This document shows, piece by piece, positions 22,635-32,386 of a stretch of 64,000 bases of DNA (positions within the stretch are counted from its first letter, which is position 1; every line of letters begins with the position of its first letter). A model generated the notes under the pieces. That model did no database searches, was not told the DNA's origin, and saw nothing but the letters and a program-made list of their open reading frames with translations. The stretch spans positions 124,001 through 188,000 of the forward strand of contig JASKOT010000028.1 in assembly GCA_032158125.1 (NCBI GenBank), given 5' to 3'. Origin of the DNA: Papiliotrema nemorosa. Taxonomy: Eukaryota; Basidiomycota; Tremellomycetes; Tremellales; Rhynchogastremaceae. Both the position numbers and the translations under genes were made by a program.

Positions 22635-23088
22635 ATGGGTGTTTCCCCCTACGCTGACCCTAACATTCTGGAATCTCAAGCGGACGACGAGAGCGCCTCG
22701 TTCGAGAGCGAGCGGACCATTCAAGCTTCCTCACAGTCACAGAGGTGAGTCTTAGGTCCACCGAAGACGAATCTGACCTCTCACACCTCGTGATAGAGAG
22801 CTGACGCCGCTTAGATCATACATCGGAAGCCTTATCCATTCCGCAATGAATACTGCATCTGATATCGTCACCCGCGTCATGAACAGGATTCCTGAGACCG
22901 CATGGACCGGTTTCGGGAGTGTTATGCCTTTTTCGGAGCGAAACCTCGCCTCGGGCGTGACGTCGTCGCGAGGGTTAGAACGCACTGAGCCCCCTGCAAG
23001 TGCTGTACCTGTAAGCGACGACGCGGGAAGGTCTGACCAAGACGCTGCCTCCTCGGCGGCGCGAGAAGTACCAGGGAACAGATCTTGA
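22635..23088 (+). CDS. Small two-exon protein, tandem family member 3
   Basis: Not recognised. Exons 22635-22744 and 22815-23088 give 127 residues. The 70-nt intron is phase 2 (AG|A, Arg) with donor GTGAGT and acceptor GCTTAG. Exon 1 encodes an acidic, Ser-rich segment (MGVSPYADPNILESQADDES) ending QASSQSQ. Exon 2 opens with a helix-prone stretch (SYIGSLIHSAMNTASDIVTR, then VMNRIPETAWTGFG) and ends in a Ser/Ala/Asp-rich tail (DQDAASSAAREVPGNRS). There is no signal peptide or membrane span. Third of three adjacent genes with the same design. Confidence 0.7.
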
Positions 23089-23253
23089 GCGATTCGCCTT
23101 ACTGGTTTGTCTGACCGTTGGTTTGTCGTTTGGGTGGAGTCTGTAGGGTGATACATGTAGGTGATAGAGTGGAACTATACGTATTATTGAACTAAGACAT
23201 CGAACATCACGATAGAACGACATATCTAGGGAGCTTTGACATTTCGCTGCTGA

Positions 23254-24686
23254 CTATACCTTCCATGTTCCCTTGGCCTGAGCCTGGTAATAACGGGCAA
23301 GGGCAAAAAGCACAGCTCCGGCCAGCACAGTCACTCCCGACCATACGATCGGAGCGTAGAATCCATAAGAGTCCAATAAGGCGCCCGTGATAGGCGTGCC
23401 GGTAAGCGCTGCGAAAGAAGTGATGAGGAATCCGAGGCCCATGCGGATCCCGATCTCAGAGAAGCCTTTTGCCGTAGCGATCAACGCTGGCGAGAGAAGC
23501 GAGACGTATGCTCCGGAGAAAAAGCCGTACATGATCGCCACGACGATGAGACCTCCAGGAGTTCCAGCTCCAAAAACGGCAAAGACGATGATACCCGCAC
23601 CGAAACACATGGCGATCATCATGTTGAGGGCACCGATTTTATCGGCAATGATGTTAGGCGAGATACGTCCAAAGACCGAGGCAGCGTTGAGAATAGCCAG
23701 AGTGTAAAAGACGAGATTCTGACTGAGACCGTGATCTTGTGCAAAGACCTATAGTCAGCGATGGAACGCAACATGGATAGGTGGACAATCCATCGACTCA
23801 CCTGAAGGTAGAAGATGGGGAAGAACAGACCCCATGCTACGAAGAACAACCCAGCGACGAGGAAAGAATACGCCTTGTCGGAGAAGATGACCTTGACGGA
23901 TGGTTTTGGCGGAGCGTTGGGGTTGGGAGGTAGTCGAGGATGCATCAACGCGTTGGCGAGGATGAGACAGCCCAGTAGGAGGTAGCCTGTATACTGGACG
24001 GCCTTTTTGAAACCATGAGACTCGATGAGATTGTTGAGCATGATGGGAAGAACGATACCACCGATAGAAGATCCCGTGACGGCTATACCGATCGCTAACG
24101 CCCTTCGCTTGAAGAAGTATTGCGAGAGAATGGAGATTGACGGGAGGAAGAGTAGACCGATACCGAGACCGATACCGATGGCTTGACATAGGAAGACTTG
24201 CCAGATCGCGGTGCAGAGAGAGACCATAAATAGGCTAAGAATCAGCGATGATTTCCCTGATCAGAGCTGAAATCACGTACCATACAATGTAGATGATACT
24301 GCCAACCGTGACTAAAAGCCTGAAATGACCTTTATCATACATTGGCCCGGCAACCGCTCCCATTGAGAATTGTAGGAAGAGCTGAATAGATCCGATCCAC
24401 GCGATGGTAGACGATGACTCTGAAGGGTATCCGTGGAATTGATAGTATGCTTGAAAGACACCAAACGTGTTGGCGTAGCCAAACGTGCAGAAGACTACCA
24501 TCAGCTATAACGATCATCGCTCATCACGGCTGAAGACTTACGAGCCATCCATGATCCGGCGACAGCGGCCCATCCCATTAGACCTCCTTCTGGGAACGTC
24601 GGTCCAGCAGGCTTCACCGGAGCTTCGGAGGCCTTCTCCACGTCACCTACTCTGGGCGGGGGAGCAATGGTAGACTCGCTCGACAT
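23254..24686 (-). CDS. MFS transporter, monocarboxylate-transporter-like
   Basis: Plasma-membrane transporter of the major facilitator superfamily, MCT/SLC16-like subgroup (fungal Mch family); substrate unknown. Start at the ATG at 24686 (MSSESTIAPPPRVGDVEKAS), stop at 23254, five exons. After a ~40-residue hydrophilic tail the MCT signature appears: GPTFPEGGLMGWAAVAGS, then CTFGYANTFGVFQAYYQFHG. Membrane segments follow, including IGIGLGIGLLFLPSISILSQ, YFFKRRALAIGIAVTGSSIG, the second-half LVAGLFFVAWGLFFPIFYLQ, FGAGIIVFAVFGAGTPGG and GLGFLITSFAALTGTPITGA. FFKRRALAIGIA with the following GSSIGGI is the family's loop 4-5 region. Twelve spans and ~430 residues are the usual size. The next gene in the same orientation is a chitin deacetylase; no functional link is evident. 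Confidence 0.92.
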
Positions 24687-25125
24687 TTTGCTCTGTGTTT
24701 GATGCTGTGGAGGAAAGATGTATCGATCTTCACCGTCCGAACGCTTGTGACTCTTATATGCGCGATTATTCGAATGATCAACATTTCGCGACTGGAATAG
24801 TGAAGCCGATGCCGAGGTGATAAATCATGCAACGGGCCAAAAATAGAACACCCGCGTCTAAATAACCTGTAGATGCCCGGGAGATCACCTTCGCTCATCC
24901 GTGGTCGATGCCGTGAAAGATGATGGCCGCTCAACCCCCAGTAATGCTTGGTCATCCATGCCAAAAACGACCACAGTTCACAGTCTAGGCCAAGGAATTC
25001 ACATCGCCCGGGGTCGCTTCAGAACACATCACACCATTCGTCGATATTGTCCGTTCATGCAGTGTTCGTAACAGGCTATATACAGACTAGAAGCTGATGT
25101 TATGAGTACTAATCTGGTTCCACGT
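24687..25125. other. Intergenic region (MFS promoter, CDA 3' end)
   Basis: About 440 bases between two minus-strand genes. A/T-rich short runs occur (GCGCGATTATTCGAATGATC) but no defined element. Nothing else was seen. Confidence 0.4.
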
Positions 25126-26646
25126 TCACAAGACAGCCCAGAGACCCATCAAGCCGACCAGCATACCCAATCCCCCTCCAATCTCCTTGGACAATCCCGC
25201 CCCGCTCTTTTTACTGGCCGAGGCCGCAGCGGCGTTGCTACCCGTACCGCTGCCCGAGACTTTAGCGCTGGCAGATCCGCTTCCCGAGGCAGAAGCACTG
25301 GGCGAGATGGAAGTGGTCGTGACGTTGACGGCTCCTCCAGTGTATTGCTCAAAGGTAGGACCGGTCCAGTTGGTCTCGGCGTAGGGTTGGGTGATGTTGT
25401 ATGCGGCTTGGATAGGAACGACATTCTTGTAGGCTGCTTTGATTTGCGAATAGTACTTGACCATCTCGGACATGGTAAAGTTGTCTGTTTGGTCAGTGAA
25501 TCACCTCATCACCTCATGGATCGACTCACTCAGCTCGTGGTTGAGAACAACGGGACCATAGTTGGACCAAGTTCCGTTCTGAGCCATCTGGATGAATCCC
25601 TCATAGTTTGCATCAATGTCGGCCGCAGTGACGTTGTTGGTACCAATTCTCCAATCTTCCGAATCCTCGTTCCACACGATGGTGGTCAAGTTGAGTCCGG
25701 CAGCAATGACTCGAATTCGGTTGTCGACATCACCGAATGGAGGTCTCCAGCATTTAGGAGTGACACCGAGGAGCTCTTTGATGGCTTTTCGGGTGTAATA
25801 CAACTCGGCAAAGGCGACATCGTTGGTGAAGGAAGTCATGTATTGGTGCGACCAAGTGTGAACGCAAATCTCGTGGCCGTCGTCGATACCGCGCAGCGCT
25901 TGCAGAGGCCAGTCCATGACGTTGGACCCGATGTAGAACCTACATCGTCAGTTTGTGAACGAAGACGTACCCAATGTGACTCACATGGTAGCCTTTTGGT
26001 TGTTCTCGAGCAACATGTCGTACAAGGCGTTGTGGGAACAGTTTGGTCCATCGTCAAAGCCCAATCCCCAGGTCATGGGTTCGGGAACGGTGGTGATATC
26101 TGCTGCGATTTGAGAGTTGGCTGGAGTGTCACAACTATGTCGTCAGTACTGGCTTGACCTCTATAACAGCTAATCTTACCCCTTCCAGGTCCACCAACAA
26201 TCTGGATCGGAGGCATTGTAGTTGACCCCGCTCCAGTCACCCGCAGGTGTACCTCGGGGTTGGATGTTGGGTACGATGGAATTGACGGACGCATTGACCG
26301 TAGCGAAAATCTCCGCAGCTTCCGTATCGTTCGGCATCAAATATGCCGTGTTCCAGATGGATGGATAGTTGGGTTTCATATCGAGGACAGGTTGATAGCT
26401 GTACGCTGTGCATTCATACTCTGGGTCTTGACTCATCAGCCATGGTCCAGGAACGGAACATAAGATGTCCTCACCTGTTGACGACGCCGCAGACGCTTCG
26501 TCTGTGACTTGTCGAGGAGTGTACGTTTTTAGTGATCCTCCCCAATTCCTCTTGTTGACATGGTGTCCTCCGCAACCGGCTCCAACATGGCCTTGAACTG
26601 TGACTGCACAGCCCAAAGCGGCGAGAACAATCGAAGTTTTGATCAT
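25126..26646 (-). CDS. Chitin deacetylase, GPI-anchor type (MP98/Cda2-like)
   Basis: Converts cell-wall chitin to chitosan. Start at 26646 with a signal peptide (MIKTSIVLAALGCAVTVQG); stop at 25126. The NodB/polysaccharide deacetylase domain is unmistakable. It has motif 1 with the catalytic base and metal Asp (WGLGFDDGPNCSHNALYDML) and motif 2 (HEICVHTWSHQYMT, metal His pair). Motif 3 is CWRPPFGDVDNR, and GPVVLNHELS carries the last motif His. Family-specific text includes QKATMFYIGSNVMDWPLQA and IVWNEDSEDWRIGTN. The C-terminus is a Ser/Ala/Gly-rich stalk and a hydrophobic tail (GGGLGMLVGLMGLWAVL), the pattern of a GPI signal. Many NxS/T sites are present. The closest match I recognise is the Cryptococcus Cda2/MP98 mannoprotein. 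A 54-nt intron (26421-26474) is in frame; see findings. Confidence 0.95.
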
Positions 26647-27366
26647 GGTTTCCCAACGTGTTTAGCTTTCAATTATAATAATACCAGCAGCACTCGGTCG
26701 ATGGTTATTCTCTCGTCGAACAAAAGGACGAAGTATTATAGGTGATAGATGAATGAGACGAGGTAAGATGTCAAGATAGGTATCTTTTGTTTCTTTTCTT
26801 TTCAAGAGTATCAGCGATGCAAACAAGTATTCTCGGTACGGCTAGGGCCGTAAAAGGGGCAGTGGGGTACGGTGAACGACTCTAGGGAAATCAAACACTT
26901 TCGTCATGAAGACTGTTCTATTTCCATACGTCCGTGCATAAAACGTCTGGTACATCTCGCTGTCTTGCGGGAACAGCAGGCGAGGATTTTGACTTTGCTC
27001 AAGTTAAGTGACCTGCGAGACGGGTTGCGTGGTGGATTCCTGAAGGCGATGTTTTCAAAGGATTAAACCAAAACAGAGGGTGCGGAAATGAGAAACAAGC
27101 CAATTTTGGGTCGCGGTATTGCTAATTATAGCCCATGTGATCCCCCCCAGACCCTACCCCCCTCTCCCCCCTGCATGCCCTGATACGTCGGGTTCGGAAA
27201 CGGCCCAGTCCACCTCATGTTTCATCCCAAACCACGCGAATGATTTTATGGCCAGTGCTGTTTGTTGTTCACCATGGATATATCTGCTCATACATCGTCA
27301 TCAAGCGATACAACAGTTCTTGAGCTACCAAAAAGCTAGCCTCCTCCGACCAAAATGTCCATTATC
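26647..27366. other. Intergenic region between chitin deacetylase and SMC2
   Basis: About 720 bases: the deacetylase promoter on one side and the SMC2 3' end on the other. It includes a T-rich run (CTTTTGTTTCTTTTCTTTTC near 26785) and C-runs around 27140-27175. No gene was supported. Confidence 0.45.
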
Positions 27367-30300
27367 CTACCTCACCGCTACGGCCGTCCGTCCTGCTGCA
27401 CCACTGCCCACCCTTTTACTCTTGCCCTGAGCACCCTCACCCGCATTCTCCTTGTCGTCATGGACCACATGTTGGCCACGCCTTTCTGTGCGCTAAAAGA
27501 CTGTCAGCGCAGATCTCAAGCGGATCTGTGCAGGTTCTGCACCGCAACTCACCTCGACGATACTTGTTCCATCCCTGAATCTCGCTTTGAATAGGACATT
27601 CGCATTGGTGAACAGACCCTCTTTGAGCGACACCACGATAAACTGCGACCCCTTGAACCGGTTGCGGAACAATTGACCGATATGCTGCGTATGCTGCAGA
27701 TCCAAAGCAGCGTCAATCTCGTCCAGGATGTACATGGGAGCAGGCTTGAATTGCAACAAGGACATGATGAGTGAAAGGGCGATGAGCGATCTGCGGTGAT
27801 CAGCCACCGTAGGACTCTCAAGACTCACCTCTGACCACCAGATAGCTCTGTCAGACTGGCTTTCCAGACGGATCCCAGTCGCACCTTGACCTCCAAACCC
27901 TCTGTCAGGTCCTGACCCTCTGGAGGTTGCAATTTTGCAAAATTGCCGGGTAACAATTCGGCAAAGATCAGTCCGAAATCGCCATTGACCTTTTCCCATG
28001 TCTTTGTCAATGCGTCTCGCTTGTATCGATCAAGCTCGACTATCGTGTCCTCGATCATCGACTTGTCCTTCAAGACTGTAGCCATCATCTTTTTGAGCGC
28101 CTGCTCTTTCTTCTCGACACTGGAAATGAGCGGTGCCTCATGGTTTGCATAAGCAGTGCTTACCCCTCGATCATGTTCATGACCTTTGTATTGATTTTTC
28201 GTCCCATGCCCTTTTGTTGCGCTTCAAGCTCTCGGCATTGCTCTCGCGCTTGATTCAAATTGACACCGTTAAAGTCATATGGTGACCCGGATTTACCGAA
28301 GAATCTACCATCAGCTTCACCCAACGTCCACTGTCACTCCACTGACTGATGCTCGTCGGTGATCCAGGTGAATTGCTTTTCGAGATTTTCCTGCAACGCT
28401 TCTGCCGATGACTTTTCCTTGGCGACCAGCCCAATGTCGTGTTCCAGCTTTTTCAGTGCCAATTCCGCATCGACAATCTCTTGCTTTTTCGCCTTCATAT
28501 CGCGGTCCAGATCATCCAGCTCGGTATCAAAAGCGACAAGGACAGCTCGCTCTGCTTTGAGTTTCGTTTCAGCTGCTTTAAAATCGCCCTGTAACGTGAG
28601 CCTAGAGCGACCGCGGTCGACTCACCTCTTGCGTTTTCAGAGTATCGGTCAGAGCACGGTGGTCTGCTTTTGTACGTTTCACTGCGGACTCCGCCTCTGC
28701 GATCTCACCTTGAGCAGCCTCAAGGTCAGTCTCAAGTTGCTCTGTATGTCAGCACCAAAGCTGAGATGGTCAGGATCGTAACTCACGAAGCTCAAGTTCA
28801 GCCGTCTGAACCTCCTTCTGACGGCTCTTGACTTGCAGAGTCTTCTTGCCGAGATCCTTTTTCTTGTTGACAATGTCCGCCTGCTCGTGAGCTCAAGTAA
28901 CATTGCACAGAGGGTCCTACCTTGATCTCTTTTAGCTTCGAATCTTTGTTGTTCTTGAAATCGTCCATCTCCTTTTCCAAGCGCTTACATTCGGCCGATG
29001 CAGCCTTTTGCTTCTCCTTGGCGACGTTGACGAGTTCTTTGAGCTCGGCCAACTGCTGCTTGGCAGCTGCCACTTCGGATATGATCTTCGCGTCAGTACC
29101 TACATTGACCAAGCCACCATCAAACTCACCTTGGTAGCGTTGCTACCGCTGACCTGCTCCTCCAACAGCTTGACTTCGTGCTCTTTCAGATCCAGTTCTC
29201 GCTTGTCCTTTTTCCACTGATCGATCACCTTTTTCGCACCGGCCAACTCGGACCTGACTTGATCCAGAGCCGTCTTGTGCTCGTTCATCTCCCTCTCGAT
29301 AGCCCGAAGTTCCTGCACTTTGACCAGGATACCATTTCCGCTCGGTGCTGCTCCACCCGACAACGTGCCTGATGGATCGTACACATCCCCTTCAAGAGTG
29401 ACCGACTTTACTCCGATACTCTTGTTGAATGTCACTGCTTGCGCGGCTTGTTTATCTGCGCAGATGAAGGTATCTCCAAACACATATGCCATGGCGGCGG
29501 AGACGTCATCGTCGTAGCCTACAAGGTCCAGAGCGAGATTCGCCTTGCCTGGCGCTACTTGCTTTGCTGCTTGTAATTTCTGTGTCTTCAGCTTCGAACA
29601 TGCCGAGATATCGGCAACTTACCTCGGCGGACATCCTGAACGCGTTGATCTTGTTCAAGGGGATGATGGTGACCCGTTTCCTCAGCTTGCCTTTTTCGAG
29701 CAGCTGTGATCCGACTCGCTCATCCTGCACAACCACGTTGTACAGCTTGCCGCCCGCGCAGATCTCGAGCGCCGTCGAGCTCTTAAAGTTGGATTGATCC
29801 AGGTCGATGAGGGTCGCAACAAGTCCCTTGACCTGGGACCTGTCAAAGTTTGGCGTGGGGTCAGAGTAAGTAAAGTCGATGGCGGCCAGACGAGACTTGA
29901 TTGTGTCGCGGCGCTTGCGGTCAGCGAAAGCTTCTAATCGCAAGCACAAGATTATTCACCTCGAGTAGATCGTTCAGTCTCAAACTATGCTCTGCTTGTT
30001 TCTCCAAAAGATCCTTTTCTTTCGCTTCGTCCCAGCCACTGCCCTGCAGCCTCTTTGACAACTTCTCCACATCGCTCCTCTTGGCAGCCAACTCATTCAG
30101 CAGGCCCTGACCCTCCTTCTCTGCTTTCTTCGCTCGAGGCTCCTTCTCCTTGATCTCCTTTTCGGCTAGACCAATCTTCACCTTTGCCTGCTCTGCCTCT
30201 GTCCCCGCGGCGGCCACTTGGGCTTTTGCGTCGGCAAGTTGTCCCATGTATCCACCAGCAGAGTCGTCGTTCGAGTCTGTGGACGATAGACCGGTCGTCA

Positions 30301-31797
30301 AGGTTTGTAAAAGCTCTTCCATTTTGGCGAGCTCTGCAACTCCCGCATCGTAAGCTGCCTTGAAATCTGCAAAGGCCGCTGCGTCTTTTGAAGTGGAACC
30401 TCGTTTCTGTTCGATCGCGTTGTTGAGCTAAAGTCAGACTCCGCTACCGTTCATCATCGCTCACCTCTTCGACATTCTTCTTCGCACCCTCCACTCGCTT
30501 GGCGTCGTCCGAAAGAGTCCCTTCGATGATCTCTAGCTGTGTCCTAGTCTTGACCAATTCGCGCTCCAGCGCATTGACGGCTTCAGTCAACGCCTTTACC
30601 TTTCCACCTTTGGCCATCTCCTGCTTGATCAGCCACCAGTCGAGTAATCTTCTCACCTTTTCCCGCTTCTTATGTATCTCTGCTATCTCCTTCTCCATCC
30701 CCTGGACCTCTCGTCGCCCTCTGACCACGTCAATCTTCGCGTCCTCGATGGCCCTCTTCTTCTCTTTCAGGTTAACGCCCGCCTTTTCCGCCTTGTCCAC
30801 GGCAAGAGTCCACTCGTAAGCCTTGACTAGCCTGGTCAATCTTTCGAGCTCCGAGGTGGCTTTCTGATATTCGAGGTATGAACGTTTCTCCGCCCGTAGT
30901 TTTTCCAATTTCGGATCAATCTCCTCTTTCAACAACTACATGTCAGCTTTGCATGAATCACTGTGTTCGAACAGTCTCACACTCTCAATCTCCTCTACCT
31001 TCTTGTCCTTTTTCGTCATCGTCTTGACGGCCTTGTCCTTTCTCTCTTCAAACATCCTCGTCCCTGCAGCTTCTTCTACCATACCTAGAATTTCGGCCGG
31101 TTTCATATTCAGCACTTTGGTGATTTTCCCCTGCATGATCAAGAAGTTTGGGTTGTTGATATTGAGCTGGACAGATTGAAATAGGTTTTGTAGAGCTTGC
31201 AGGGTGGACTTGTGACCGTTTAAGAGGTACTTTGAGACGTTCCCTACGGCGATCTAGGGGTCAGCGCCAAAATGTGACTGGTATAGTAAACTTGCCTGAC
31301 GGGTGACGGTGATTTGAGGGGTGTTCTCGAAACCCAGAGGTGATTTTGATCGATCTTGGTTGTTGAACACAATGGTCACGGAAGCCTTGGTCACTCCCGC
31401 TTGTCCACTTGCCATCAGCGCGAGTCATGCGCTTGTGAGAGTTCCAAGTACCGTTTGTAAATCAGATCCATCAAGTTGTTCGCTCGTACCTGCTCATCAG
31501 CTCGTGTGTCTTGTATGGAAGCGATAGATAAACGTGCCGACTGCATATTCGTGATACCGAGGACGAAACAGATGGCATCGAGAATGTTGGACTTTCCGGA
31601 ACCATTAAGACCGGTGATGGCATTGAAAGACTCATCGAAGCCTGTCTGTCAATAACGACTCTGATAGCGGGAAAGGAGTCCTCACCAGATATTGTCGTCC
31701 TCACTGGGTACGACTTGAATCCTACTCTGTTAGTACCCGTGATCGCAGAAGCAGTGGATAGCACCGCACCGTCAAGGATGAGTTCTTCGATCCGCAT
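27367..31797 (-). CDS. SMC2: Condensin subunit SMC2
   Basis: Core ATPase of condensin, which pairs with SMC4 to compact mitotic chromosomes. Start at 31797 ([10 protein letters not shown], then [12 protein letters not shown] after an intron), stop at 27367. The N-terminal head has [20 protein letters not shown] (Walker [10 protein letters not shown]), [20 protein letters not shown] and [21 protein letters not shown] long coiled coil follows. The hinge region reads [40 protein letters not shown] and [20 protein letters not shown], which is SMC2-type. A second coiled coil leads to the C-terminal head with signature [18 protein letters not shown] and Walker [16 protein letters not shown]. The tail ends GRTAVAVR. 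The [18 protein letters not shown] segment also matches SMC2. At least ten introns are present; several coiled-coil exons are long. No disruption was seen. Confidence 0.96.
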
Positions 31798-32386
31798 AGT
31801 GGACGGAGGTTACGTGACCACTTTCACTTGTTCCCAGCGGAATTCCTATCTTCTTCTCGCTCTGGAGTACCAGTATCTTTCAAACTGTATAATGCGAATG
31901 CGCCTGCTGGCTGCGGTCGTGGCTGATAGTCTCAAGAAGGTGTCTATTGGATGTGTGTTCGAAATTGCTGTTGTTGACAAGTCCAAAGTCGCGTCGCGTA
32001 ACTCAGCGGAATCAAATGGCCAGTTGAGGGAAGTGGGTGGCAAAATCAACCAGACCATGGCCCTCCTCGAAACAGTCGGAGGCCTCCATGTATGCAGTCG
32101 AGGTATGCATGCCTCACACAAAGCCACCAAAATGCCAGTCAAGCTGATGAGCTATCGTGCTACACCGTATGTACTCTACAAAGAGATGCATGTTGTTGCC
32201 AAAAGATCCTACCCCACCACTCAGGCCATCTTCTGGGGCTGCCGAGTTGATTTGCTTCCGCTCTGACCCCCCCCCCATTTTGAGTCGGCGGATTTCGCGG
32301 GGAAGTGTTATCAGGAATCCATTCCATATACACCAGGAGGCCAGACACAATATTTGGAGAGCCATCGAAAGGGCCGGTCAGCCACC
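31798..32386. promoter_or_regulatory. Divergent promoter region SMC2 / Zn2Cys6 regulator
   Basis: About 590 bases between two divergent starts. A run of ten C lies at 32267-32276, about 110 bp before the regulator's ATG. A 183-residue frame (31715-32266, +) crosses it but overlaps SMC2 exon 1 in antisense and is not supported. No TATA box is obvious. Confidence 0.5.

Noticed and set aside
25102..26157. 351-residue plus-strand ORF
   Set aside because: Exactly antisense to the spliced chitin deacetylase, which has clear catalytic motifs; the antisense frame is Ser/Val/Arg-rich without domain character.
31715..32266. 183-residue plus-strand ORF
   Set aside because: Overlaps SMC2 exon 1 in antisense and the divergent promoter; no domain or splice support.
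32267..32276. C10 homopolymer near the Zn2Cys6 regulator start
   Set aside because: A short mononucleotide run alone supports no regulatory claim and may be a sequencing-sensitive site.
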